From NCBI RefSeq assembly GCF_014384995.1, contig NZ_JACRSY010000009.1, forward strand, positions 66,130-130,129: 64,000 nucleotides of DNA, given 5' to 3'. This document shows positions 14,556 to 22,637 of this stretch, piece after piece. The translations under genes and the position numbers were made by a program. Below the pieces are notes generated by a model. It made no database searches. It was not told the DNA's origin and saw only the letters and a list, made by a program, of their open reading frames with translations. Source of the DNA: Zhenhengia yiwuensis (lineage in GTDB: Bacteria; Bacillota; Clostridia; Lachnospirales; Cellulosilyticaceae). Each line of letters begins with the position of its first letter. Within the stretch, counting starts at the first letter, position 1.

Positions 14556-17177
14556 ATGAAGAAAAAAATATTATTATTTGATGGTTTAAGTATTGCTAAT
14601 AGAGCCTTTTATGGCATTCCACTTTTGACAAACAAAGAAGGACGTTATACTAATGCTGTTTATGGCTTTTTAAATATTATGATTAGTATGATTGAAAAGG
14701 AAAAACCAGACTTAGTAGGTGTAGCTTTTGATGTAAGTGCACCAACTTTTAGACATATTCAAAATGTAGAATACAAAGGGACACGTAAAGGGATGCCACA
14801 GGAATTAAGAGAGCAGATTCCACTGCTTAAAGAAGTCCTTGCTCTTATGAACGTACACATTCTGCAAAAAGAAGGTTTTGAAGCAGATGATATACTGGGT
14901 ACTTTAGCTAAAGCTGGTGAAAGAGACGGCTATAATATGGTGGTCGTATCAGGAGATCGTGACTTATTGCAAATTACAAGTGAGGACATTGAACTTAAAA
15001 TTCCTAAAACAAAGCAGCAGGGAACAGAGATTGAAAGTTACTTTGCAAAAGATGTAGTGGAGAAATATGAAGTTTCACCTTTGGAATTTATTGATGTAAA
15101 AGGGCTTATGGGAGATGCCTCAGATAATATAAAAGGGGTACCAGGCATAGGTGAAAAAACAGCTATTAAGCTGATTAAACAATATCATTCCATTGAAAAC
15201 TTATATGAACATATTGATGAGCTTACACAAAAGAAATTAAAAGAAAATCTTATAACCTATAAAGATCAGGCTTTAGAAAGTAAGATGCTTGCAACGATTG
15301 TGTGTGATGTGCCGCTTGAGTATACATGGGACGAGTTCTATCTAGACCTTACTTTATCTGAAGAAGCAGAAGAAGTGTTTAAACAGCTTGACTTTAAAAA
15401 GCTTATAGCAAGACTTCCAAGAACTTCAGCCACTAAAAAAGTAGAAACTATAGAAGTAAGTAAGCAGGAAAGCTTAGAGTCATTGGGAAGTTCAGAGTGC
15501 ATGGCGATTACTTATGCTTATGAGGATGGATGCTTAGAATTAGGTATTGCAGAAGGCAAAGGCGTTAATTTCTTAAGTTTAAATTTAAGTAAAGATCAGG
15601 CAGAGGTCAAGACTTTCTTTGAGAAAGAGACAGGCCTTAAAGTGATTCATGATAGCAAGAAGCTTAGACATATTCTAGCTGAGATGCACATAGAGATTAA
15701 AGGACAAGTGTTTGATACTTTTATTGCTGCTTATCTCATTGATCCTACAAGTGAAACCTATGAGATTAGTGAGCTTGCTGATAATTTCTTAGTGATGCAA
15801 AATGTACCTTCTTATGAAGAACTTGTTGGCAAAGGTAAAAGTCAAAAACGCTGGCTAGGTTTAGATGAAAATACACGTGTGGACTTTTTAACAAGAAGAG
15901 CACATATTCTTTATGAAGCTTATGATGTACTTCAGAAAGAGTTAGATAAAAATGATATGCAGATACTCTTTAATGATATTGAAATGCCGCTTGTTAAAGT
16001 GCTTTTTGATATGGAAAGGGAAGGCATTAAAGTAGATCTTGAGAAACTGCAAGCTTATGGCAAAGAATTAGATGCCTTAATTGAGAAAGAAGCAGAAAGA
16101 GTCTACGAGTTAGCGGGAGAAAGTTTTAATATTAATTCGCCTAAACAGTTAGGTGTTATACTTTTTGAAAAGATGGATATTCCACCTGTTAAGAAAACCA
16201 AAACAGGCTACTCTACAGCTGCAGAAGTCCTTGAGAAGTTAAGAGATGGCTATCCAATTGTAGAACATATTCTAGCCTACAGACAGTATACAAAGCTTAA
16301 ATCTACTTATGTAGAAGGTCTTATTGCAGTAATGACATCTGAGCATAAAATTCACTCAAGCTTTAACCAAACTATTACAGCTACAGGCCGTATTAGCTCT
16401 ACAGAACCAAATCTTCAAAATATCCCTGTAAAATTAGAGATGGGGAGACGTATCCGTGAACTCTTTATTCCAAGTTCAGATGAGTATATCTTCTTAGATG
16501 CAGACTATTCACAAATTGAACTACGTGTTCTAGCTGCACTTGCAGGAGATGAGAACCTCATTCATGCTTTCAATGAAGGCATTGACATTCATACTTTAAC
16601 AGCATCACAAGTTTTCCATGTGCCATTTGAAGAAGTTACGCCACTTGAACGTAGTAATGCTAAGGCCGTTAACTTTGGTATCGTATATGGTATAGGTGCC
16701 TTTTCTTTATCAGAAGATCTTAAGATTACACAGAAAGAAGCGGCAGCTTATATAGAGGGATATTTTGAAAAATATCCTAAAATAAAAGAATACCTTGATG
16801 GATGTATAAGTTTTGCAAGAGATCATGGTTATGTAAAGACTATCTTTAATCGTAAACGTGATATCCCAGAGATTAATTCTAAAAACTTCAATTTAAGAGA
16901 GTTTGGCAAACGTAAAGCCATGAATACCCCTATTCAAGGTACAGCGGCAGATATAATTAAGCTGGCTATGGTGCATGTTCACCAAGCACTTCGAGATGAA
17001 GGTCTTAAGTCTAAAGTTATTTTAACTGTTCACGATGAGCTGTTATTAGAAGTTTATAGACCAGAACAAGAAAAGGTTGCCAAACTATTAAAAGAAAAAA
17101 TGGAGCAAGCAGTAAATTTAAAAGTAGCTATGTCTGTAGAAGTGCATAGCGGTGAAAACTGGTTGGCGGCAAAATAG
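14556..17177 (+). CDS. polA: DNA polymerase I
   Basis: Gap-filling and Okazaki-fragment-maturation polymerase (873 residues). The N-terminal 5' nuclease (about 1-290) shows ADDILGTLA, SGDRDLLQ and GDASDNIKGVPGIGEKTA. The middle exonuclease-like domain (about 300-470) lacks the DxE metal pair where 3'-5' proofreaders have it (MAITYAYEDG), though the later FDTFIAAYLIDP block remains, so proofreading is probably absent, as in Bacillus Pol I. The polymerase domain has motif A DADYSQIELR (about 650), motif B around RSNAKAVNFGIVYG (about 705) and motif C VHDELLLEV (about 825). AGGAGGTG precedes the start. coaE follows after 9 bases, so they form an operon. Confidence 0.97.
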   Translation: MKKKILLFDGLSIANRAFYGIPLLTNKEGRYTNAVYGFLNIMISMIEKEKPDLVGVAFDVSAPTFRHIQNVEYKGTRKGMPQELREQIPLLKEVLALMNVHILQKEGFEADDILGTLAKAGERDGYNMVVVSGDRDLLQITSEDIELKIPKTKQQGTEIESYFAKDVVEKYEVSPLEFIDVKGLMGDASDNIKGVPGIGEKTAIKLIKQYHSIENLYEHIDELTQKKLKENLITYKDQALESKMLATIVCDVPLEYTWDEFYLDLTLSEEAEEVFKQLDFKKLIARLPRTSATKKVETIEVSKQESLESLGSSECMAITYAYEDGCLELGIAEGKGVNFLSLNLSKDQAEVKTFFEKETGLKVIHDSKKLRHILAEMHIEIKGQVFDTFIAAYLIDPTSETYEISELADNFLVMQNVPSYEELVGKGKSQKRWLGLDENTRVDFLTRRAHILYEAYDVLQKELDKNDMQILFNDIEMPLVKVLFDMEREGIKVDLEKLQAYGKELDALIEKEAERVYELAGESFNINSPKQLGVILFEKMDIPPVKKTKTGYSTAAEVLEKLRDGYPIVEHILAYRQYTKLKSTYVEGLIAVMTSEHKIHSSFNQTITATGRISSTEPNLQNIPVKLEMGRRIRELFIPSSDEYIFLDADYSQIELRVLAALAGDENLIHAFNEGIDIHTLTASQVFHVPFEEVTPLERSNAKAVNFGIVYGIGAFSLSEDLKITQKEAAAYIEGYFEKYPKIKEYLDGCISFARDHGYVKTIFNRKRDIPEINSKNFNLREFGKRKAMNTPIQGTAADIIKLAMVHVHQALRDEGLKSKVILTVHDELLLEVYRPEQEKVAKLLKEKMEQAVNLKVAMSVEVHSGENWLAAK

Positions 17178-17186
17178 GAGAAAGCG

Positions 17187-17792
17187 ATGCAAACATTAGG
17201 AATTGTTGGAGGAATAGGTTCAGGGAAGAGCACGATTGTATCTCTTCTTTGTGAACTTAAAAAATGTTTTGTCATAGGTGCAGACGAGCTAGGTCATCGT
17301 ATTTTGCTAAAGGGGGATTTAGCATATGATCAAGTTGTTGAAACCTTTGGAGAAAGTATTTTAGATGAAAATGGGCAGATTGTGCGTAGAAGGTTAGGAG
17401 ATATAGTCTTTGCAGATAGAGAAAAGCTTAATGCACTTAATACCATTACACATCCTATTATCTATAATGAAATTAAAGTACAAGTAGAAAGATGTAAAGA
17501 AGAAGAGAAATGGGATTTTGTCATTATAGATGCGGCGCTCTTAATTGAAATAGGACTTGTTCCTTTAACGGATCGTATTATAGGTGTCTTTTCAGATGAA
17601 CAGACACGTATTACACGTCTTATAGAACGGGATCATTTTACAAAAGAACAAGTGTTAGAGAGGATTAATAAGCAGAAAAAGTGGGAAGAATTAGAAAAAG
17701 TCTCTCACTATATTATTGATAATCGTTTCACACGTGAAAATACCAAAGAACAATTAAAAGCCTTATTAGAAAAAATAATGAAGGGGTATTAG
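17187..17792 (+). CDS. coaE: Dephospho-CoA kinase
   Basis: Last step of coenzyme A synthesis: phosphorylates the ribose 3'-OH of dephospho-CoA. The 201 residues have the P-loop GGIGSGKSTI (about 8-17), ADELGH (about 32-37, where ADxxxR/H binds substrate), a lid with RLIERDHFTKEQ (about 140-151) and a C-terminal NRFTRENTKEQL. The start has AGGAG, 9 bases after polA, the usual polA-(mutM)-coaE neighbourhood of Firmicutes with mutM absent. The lytic transglycosylase gene begins one base after its stop. Confidence 0.94.
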   Translation: MQTLGIVGGIGSGKSTIVSLLCELKKCFVIGADELGHRILLKGDLAYDQVVETFGESILDENGQIVRRRLGDIVFADREKLNALNTITHPIIYNEIKVQVERCKEEEKWDFVIIDAALLIEIGLVPLTDRIIGVFSDEQTRITRLIERDHFTKEQVLERINKQKKWEELEKVSHYIIDNRFTRENTKEQLKALLEKIMKGY

Positions 17793-17793
17793 C

Positions 17794-18333
17794 GTGAAGA
17801 TGAGGAAATGTATTAAAGGGTTAGTGTACGGTATACTTATAGTGTGTATACTTACAGGAGGTCTGTTCTTAAGCTATAGAAGACCATTTAGAGATTTAGT
17901 CGAAACTTATAGTAACCAGTATGGTCTAGATAGCAACCTTGTTTATGCAGTTATGAAAGCAGAAAGCGGTTATGACCCTATGGCTATTTCTAAAAGTGGT
18001 GCGAAGGGGCTCATGCAAATTATGAATAAAACAGGAACTTGGGGAGCAGAAGAATGTGCGATTCCTGATTATGCTAATGATAGACTGTTTGAGCCAAGTA
18101 TTAATATCCAAATTGGAACATGGTATTTAGCAAGGCTTATGAAACAATATGAAGGCAATTTGCAACTTGTTTTAGCAGCCTATAATGCAGGTACAGGTAA
18201 TGTAGCCAAGTGGCGTAACAATACACTTTATAGTAGCGATGGCAATGTTTTGCATACAATTCCCTTTAAAGAGACACAAAAGTATATACAAAAAGTAAGC
18301 TTTTATTATAAAGTTTATAATTTGTTATACTAA
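17794..18333 (+). CDS. Membrane-anchored lytic transglycosylase (SLT family)
   Basis: Cleaves peptidoglycan glycan strands, forming 1,6-anhydro ends, on the outer face of the membrane. The 179 residues begin with a short basic tail and one membrane segment (about 9-27), then the SLT domain: catalytic Glu in KAESGYDP (about 54-61), SGAKGLMQIM (about 66-75), and AAYNAGTGNV near 130 followed by YIQKVSFYYKVY. The start is GTG 17794, right after the coaE stop with GAAGGGG upstream; ATG 17800 in frame is the alternative. Co-transcription with polA-coaE is a conserved clostridial arrangement. No LysM or other binding domain is present. Confidence 0.9.
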   Translation: MKMRKCIKGLVYGILIVCILTGGLFLSYRRPFRDLVETYSNQYGLDSNLVYAVMKAESGYDPMAISKSGAKGLMQIMNKTGTWGAEECAIPDYANDRLFEPSINIQIGTWYLARLMKQYEGNLQLVLAAYNAGTGNVAKWRNNTLYSSDGNVLHTIPFKETQKYIQKVSFYYKVYNLLY

Positions 18334-18345
18334 GGAGGAATGTAA

Positions 18346-19950
18346 ATGGTACAAAAGATATGGAAATATATTTTTCTAATAATGTGTGTAGGCCTTTTAA
18401 CAGGCTGCACGCCTGAGACAGATATTAAAGAAAACTCTACTTCAAAAGTAGAAGTACCTGTTGAGGAAGAAACACCTAAAAAAGAATCTGTATCTAAAAT
18501 TACAATAGGTATGCAAAATCCAGTCACTTTAAATCCTATTTATAATATGGATAAAAGTGTTCAGCACACACTTTATCTCCTCTTTGATACTCTTGTAAAT
18601 ATTGAAGAGGACGGAAGTGTAACACCTAATTTAGCTGAAAGCTTTACGTATAGTGCAAAGGACAAAGTCCTTATTGTAAAACTTAGAGAAGATATTAAAT
18701 GGCAAGATGGCACGCCTCTTACAAGTGAAGATGTTCTTTTTACTTTAGATTTGATTAAGAATGCTACAGAGTCACCTTATAAGTTAACTACAGCTAATAT
18801 AGCTAATGTTCAGGCTATGGATCGCTATACTTTTAAGATTTTCTATAGACAGGATTTTAGTGGAGTTTACCAAACTTTATTCTTCCCTGTTTTACCTAAA
18901 CATATCTATAATGTTGAGAAAGAGCAACAGCTGTCCTTATTACCTATAGGGAATGGACCTTATATGTATAAGGAAAGTGTACCCCATAAGGAAATTACAC
19001 TTGAGGCTAACCCTAATTACTTTAAAGGAGAGCCTACTATTAAAAATATTGAAGTTATGATTATTCCAGATGAAGAAAGTTTACTTTATGCTTTTGAGCA
19101 GGGACTTATTGATGTCATCTATACAGATGTAATGGAATGGGGAAAATATGCTAAGGATAAATCAGCTACTATTTATGAAATAGGAACTAATTGCTATGAA
19201 TTTATGGGACTTAATTTTAATAAACCTATTTTTCAAAATGCAAAGGTAAGAGAAGCGTTAGTTTATGGAATTGATAGGCAAAAGATATCTGATACCTACT
19301 ATCTAGGGCATTCAGTTGTAACAGATACACTTATTGCACCATATTCTTATCTCTTTGACCCAACACTTCAGATTAAAGAGTATAATGTGGAGAAAGCGAA
19401 ATTACTTTTAGTGGGTGAGGGGTATCAATATGATGAGGATTCCAAATTATTTACGAAGAATAATGTACCACTAAGTTTTAATCTTCTTGTTAATGAAGAG
19501 AATAAGGAGCGTCTTCGTGTAGCTGAATATATGCAGAAGATGTACAAAGAATTAGGTATTGAAGTGAACATTGATAAAGTAGCTGCCGAGGTTTATAAAG
19601 AACGCATCTATAATAAGCAATTTGATGCTTTCTTAGGTGGATGGAAGATTTCATATATTCCAGATGTAACTTTTGCATTCCATTCTAGTCAAATTACAAA
19701 TGGTGATAATTTTATCAGTTATTCGGATCAAATGATGGATGATTTAATTAGAAATGCTTTTAATAGTCATCCTGATCAAATTACAGAGGCATATGGACGT
19801 TTGCAACAATATATTGCAGAGCAAAATCCTTATATTAGTTTATATTTTAAGAATGGTGCACTCATTACAAAGAAAAAGATAGGTGGTAATATACAACCAA
19901 ACCCTATTAATTTTTACTCAAATATAGAAGAATGGAAACTTATAGACTAG
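18346..19950 (+). CDS. ABC-transporter peptide/nickel-type substrate-binding lipoprotein (family 5), orphan
   Basis: Extracytoplasmic binding protein of 534 residues, OppA/DppA-like. It has a lipoprotein signal peptide with lipobox LLTGC (Cys about 22), then an acidic linker, and the family 5 body with TLNPIYNMDKSVQHTLYLLFDTLV, LREDIKWQDGTPLTSEDVLFTL (both trimmed patterns of the family start), GNGPYMY and FNKPIFQNAKVREALVYGIDR-type blocks. TAAGGAGGA precedes the ATG. No permease or ATPase gene is adjacent: the transglycosylase is 12 bases upstream and a palindromic terminator follows, so it must work with a transporter encoded elsewhere or as a receptor. The substrate cannot be read from sequence; peptide is the default guess. 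Confidence 0.88.
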   Translation: MVQKIWKYIFLIMCVGLLTGCTPETDIKENSTSKVEVPVEEETPKKESVSKITIGMQNPVTLNPIYNMDKSVQHTLYLLFDTLVNIEEDGSVTPNLAESFTYSAKDKVLIVKLREDIKWQDGTPLTSEDVLFTLDLIKNATESPYKLTTANIANVQAMDRYTFKIFYRQDFSGVYQTLFFPVLPKHIYNVEKEQQLSLLPIGNGPYMYKESVPHKEITLEANPNYFKGEPTIKNIEVMIIPDEESLLYAFEQGLIDVIYTDVMEWGKYAKDKSATIYEIGTNCYEFMGLNFNKPIFQNAKVREALVYGIDRQKISDTYYLGHSVVTDTLIAPYSYLFDPTLQIKEYNVEKAKLLLVGEGYQYDEDSKLFTKNNVPLSFNLLVNEENKERLRVAEYMQKMYKELGIEVNIDKVAAEVYKERIYNKQFDAFLGGWKISYIPDVTFAFHSSQITNGDNFISYSDQMMDDLIRNAFNSHPDQITEAYGRLQQYIAEQNPYISLYFKNGALITKKKIGGNIQPNPINFYSNIEEWKLID

Positions 19951-19972
19951 TTCAATTGAACTAGTCTATTTT
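19942..19972 (+). terminator. 28-bp perfect palindrome, probable terminator
   Basis: Perfect palindrome at 19942-19969 (half-site ATAGACTAGTTCAA) containing the stop codon of the binding-protein gene (19948-19950), followed by a short TTTT. Stable stem, weak T-run; it may also act on the opposite strand. Confidence 0.65.
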
Positions 19973-20040
19973 GGTATCTTTAATTTTACAAAGGGATATA
20001 GTACAATAAAAACTATGAAAAATAAGAGGTGAACAAGAAG

Positions 20041-20946
20041 ATGCTCTATGAGAATGAAGCTTTAGGAATAAGTACTATTATAGCGGAGAATAGGCAGAAA
20101 AGGCCTAATAAGGTCAAAGGTGAAAGTATGTGTCCTTTCTGTAAGCAAAATGAGTCGGCAATAGAACAAGTTGTTATGGAGACGTTCACTTCTGATGAAG
20201 ATCATATAAGAATTGTCAATAATAAATATCCTGTTTGTCATAAACGGGGAGATTTATATGGTATACATGACGTAGTGATTGAAACGTTATATCATGATAA
20301 GAAACCTCATAGCTTTTCAAAAAGTCATTGGTATGACCTTATCAAGCTTATACAGCTTAGATGGCTAGAGATAAGCCAAGATGAGCGTATACAGTTTATT
20401 CAAGTCTTTAAAAATGAAGGAGAGAAGGCTGGGGCTAGTATTATGCATTCACATTGGCAAATTATTGCATTAGAAGAAACTCCACTTACAATGAAAAGAC
20501 ATTATGAAAGCGTGGGAGAGCAGTATGAAAAAGAAGGATGTTGGCTTTGTAAACAGCAGGATTCCTCTTGGTTGGACATTATAAAAACAAGCAAGTGGCG
20601 ACTCACTGTACCTGAAGGTGCTCGAGCACCCTATGAAAGTTGGATTGTACCTAACATACATTTTGCGAATTTAGGTCAAATAACGGATGATGCACTTAAG
20701 GAACTAGCTCTGCTTCTAAGTGATACATTAAAGCTTTATGAACGTATGCTACCGGAGGTAAGTTATAATATTTGTGTAATGAGCGGAAAACCAAAAGGAG
20801 ATCAGTCTTATCACTTCTATATTAGTCTACTACCTAGAACAGGCAATTTTGCAGGTTTTGAACTTGCAACAGGCTGTTATATCAATATCTTAAGTCCAAA
20901 GGGACTAGTAGATAAGATGAAAGAATTAGTAGAAGAAATTAAATAA
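20041..20946 (+). CDS. GalT/HIT-superfamily protein (DUF4931-like)
   Basis: A 301-residue protein built like galactose-1-phosphate uridylyltransferases. The nucleotidyl-transfer motif appears as ASIMHSHWQI (about 144-153; GalT has HPHGQ), preceded by FKNEGEKAG. Zinc-type cysteines CPFC (about 32-35) and CWLC (about 175-178) and the NNKYPVCH block (about 60-67) are present; RAPYESWIVP lies near 200. By pattern it resembles the Firmicute DUF4931 group more than true GalT, so the substrate is unknown: a sugar-1-phosphate or dinucleotide polyphosphate is possible. ATG 20041 has AGAGGTGA (20025-20032) at the right distance; GTG 20029 in frame is less likely. No galK/galE is nearby, arguing against a Leloir role. 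Confidence 0.75.
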   Translation: MLYENEALGISTIIAENRQKRPNKVKGESMCPFCKQNESAIEQVVMETFTSDEDHIRIVNNKYPVCHKRGDLYGIHDVVIETLYHDKKPHSFSKSHWYDLIKLIQLRWLEISQDERIQFIQVFKNEGEKAGASIMHSHWQIIALEETPLTMKRHYESVGEQYEKEGCWLCKQQDSSWLDIIKTSKWRLTVPEGARAPYESWIVPNIHFANLGQITDDALKELALLLSDTLKLYERMLPEVSYNICVMSGKPKGDQSYHFYISLLPRTGNFAGFELATGCYINILSPKGLVDKMKELVEEIK

Positions 20947-20971
20947 AAAATAATAAGGGAGTAATACAATA

Positions 20972-21241
20972 ATGAAGGGTATTATAACAGTTGTAGGAAA
21001 AGATCAAGTAGGTATCATTGCTAAAGTATGTACGCTTTTAAGTGATGCTAATGTGAATATATTAGATATTTCTCAAACTATTTTACAAGGGTACTTTAAT
21101 ATGATGATGATTGTAAATTTAGAAGCAAATACTATGTCTTTTGATGAACTTGTAGATTCTTTAAATGAACTTGGAAAGGCTTTAGAGGTAGATATTCGTC
21201 TTCAACATGAACAGATTTTTGACTCTATGCATCGTATTTAA
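20972..21241 (+). CDS. ACT domain protein (UPF0237)
   Basis: An 89-residue stand-alone ACT domain, a small-molecule-sensing fold. The pattern TVVGKDQVGIIAKVCTLLSDANVNILDISQ (residues 6-35, shown in part) with the glycine-isoleucine turn is typical of UPF0237, related to the N-terminal half of GcvR. It lies 24 bases upstream of the UPF0210 gene, a pair kept together across Firmicutes, so it probably binds or regulates that protein. AAGGGAG precedes the ATG. The ligand is unknown; amino acids are usual for ACT domains. Confidence 0.9.
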   Translation: MKGIITVVGKDQVGIIAKVCTLLSDANVNILDISQTILQGYFNMMMIVNLEANTMSFDELVDSLNELGKALEVDIRLQHEQIFDSMHRI

Positions 21242-21265
21242 GAAACTTACAAGGGAGGAATAGGT

Positions 21266-22624
21266 GTGATTTCAAGATTTGAAGTACAAGAAACAAATAA
21301 AATGATTCAAGAAGCGAACTTAGATATCCGTACGATTACAATGGGAATTAGTTTATTAGACTGCATTTCCGGTGATATGGATAAACTTTGTGAAAATATC
21401 TATAATAAGATTACAACTTGTGCAAAGGACTTAGTATCAGTAGGTGAACAAATTTCAAAAAAATATGGTATTCCTATTGTCAATAAACGTATTTCTGTAA
21501 CACCTATAGCACTTGTAGCAGGTGCTACAAAAGCTACATCTTATGTACCTATTGCAAAAACATTAGATAGAGCAGCCGAGGCAGCTGGTGTAAACTTTAT
21601 AGGAGGGTTTTCGGCTCTTGTACAAAAAGGTATGTCTCCAGCAGATAGAGTGCTTATTGAATCGATTCCAGAGGCTTTAAGTGTGACAGAACGTGTATGT
21701 AGTTCTATTAATGTGGGGTGTACAAAGTCTGGTATTAATATGGATGCTGTAAAGCTTATTGGCGAAGTGATTAAACAAACAGCAGAGTATACAGCAGATA
21801 GAGAAAGTATTGGTTGTGCCAAATTTGTGGTATTCTGTAATGCGCCAGATGATAATCCATTTATGGCAGGTGCCTTTCATGGTGTAGGAGAACATGATAC
21901 AGTAATTAATGTGGGTGTAAGTGGCCCTGGTGTGGTGAAGAAAGCACTTGAACAGGTAAGAGAAGCAGATTTTGAGACTTTGTGTGAGACAGTAAAGCGC
22001 ACAGCTTTTAAAATTACAAGAGCAGGACAGATGGTAGCTGAGGAAGCTTCTAAGATGTTAGATGTACCATTTGGTATTATTGACCTATCTCTTGCTCCAA
22101 CACCTGCTATTGGAGACAGTATTGCAGAAATTTTTGAAGAGATGGGACTTGAAATGGCAGGTGCACCAGGGACAACAGCAGCACTAGCTATTCTTAATGA
22201 CAGCGTTAAAAAAGGTGGTGTTATGGCTTCTTCTTATGTAGGTGGATTAAGCGGTGCCTTTATTCCTGTAAGTGAAGATCATGCTATGATTAAAGCAGCT
22301 GAAGCAGGTGCTTTAACTTTAGAAAAACTAGAAGCCATGACATGTGTATGCTCAGTAGGACTTGATATGGTAGCTATCCCAGGAGATACAAGTGCTAAAA
22401 CGATATCAGGTATTATTGCAGATGAGATGGCAATAGGTATGATCAATGCTAAGACTACAGCTGTACGCATTATTCCAGTACAAGGCAAAGGTGTAGGAGA
22501 GTGTGTAGAGTTTGGTGGACTTTTAGGTAGAGCACCTATTATGCCTATCAATAGCTATAATTGTGATAGATTTATTGATAGAGGCGGTAGAATTCCAGCG
22601 CCTATCCATAGTTTTAAAAATTAA
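21266..22624 (+). CDS. UPF0210 (DUF711, PFL-family) protein
   Basis: A 452-residue soluble protein of the UPF0210 group, structurally related to pyruvate formate-lyase-like barrels but without the glycyl-radical motif; the reaction is unknown. Conserved features include RTITMGISLLDC (about 22-33), INVGVSGPGVVK (about 213-224), SLAPTPAIGDSIAEI (about 271-285) and a C-terminal GGRIPAPIHSFKN. The start is GTG 21266 with GGGAGGA (21253-21259), which fits better than any nearby ATG. It pairs with the upstream ACT gene; pepD follows after 13 bases and may be co-transcribed. Confidence 0.9.
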   Translation: MISRFEVQETNKMIQEANLDIRTITMGISLLDCISGDMDKLCENIYNKITTCAKDLVSVGEQISKKYGIPIVNKRISVTPIALVAGATKATSYVPIAKTLDRAAEAAGVNFIGGFSALVQKGMSPADRVLIESIPEALSVTERVCSSINVGCTKSGINMDAVKLIGEVIKQTAEYTADRESIGCAKFVVFCNAPDDNPFMAGAFHGVGEHDTVINVGVSGPGVVKKALEQVREADFETLCETVKRTAFKITRAGQMVAEEASKMLDVPFGIIDLSLAPTPAIGDSIAEIFEEMGLEMAGAPGTTAALAILNDSVKKGGVMASSYVGGLSGAFIPVSEDHAMIKAAEAGALTLEKLEAMTCVCSVGLDMVAIPGDTSAKTISGIIADEMAIGMINAKTTAVRIIPVQGKGVGECVEFGGLLGRAPIMPINSYNCDRFIDRGGRIPAPIHSFKN

Positions 22625-22637
22625 AGGAGTGTTAAAA

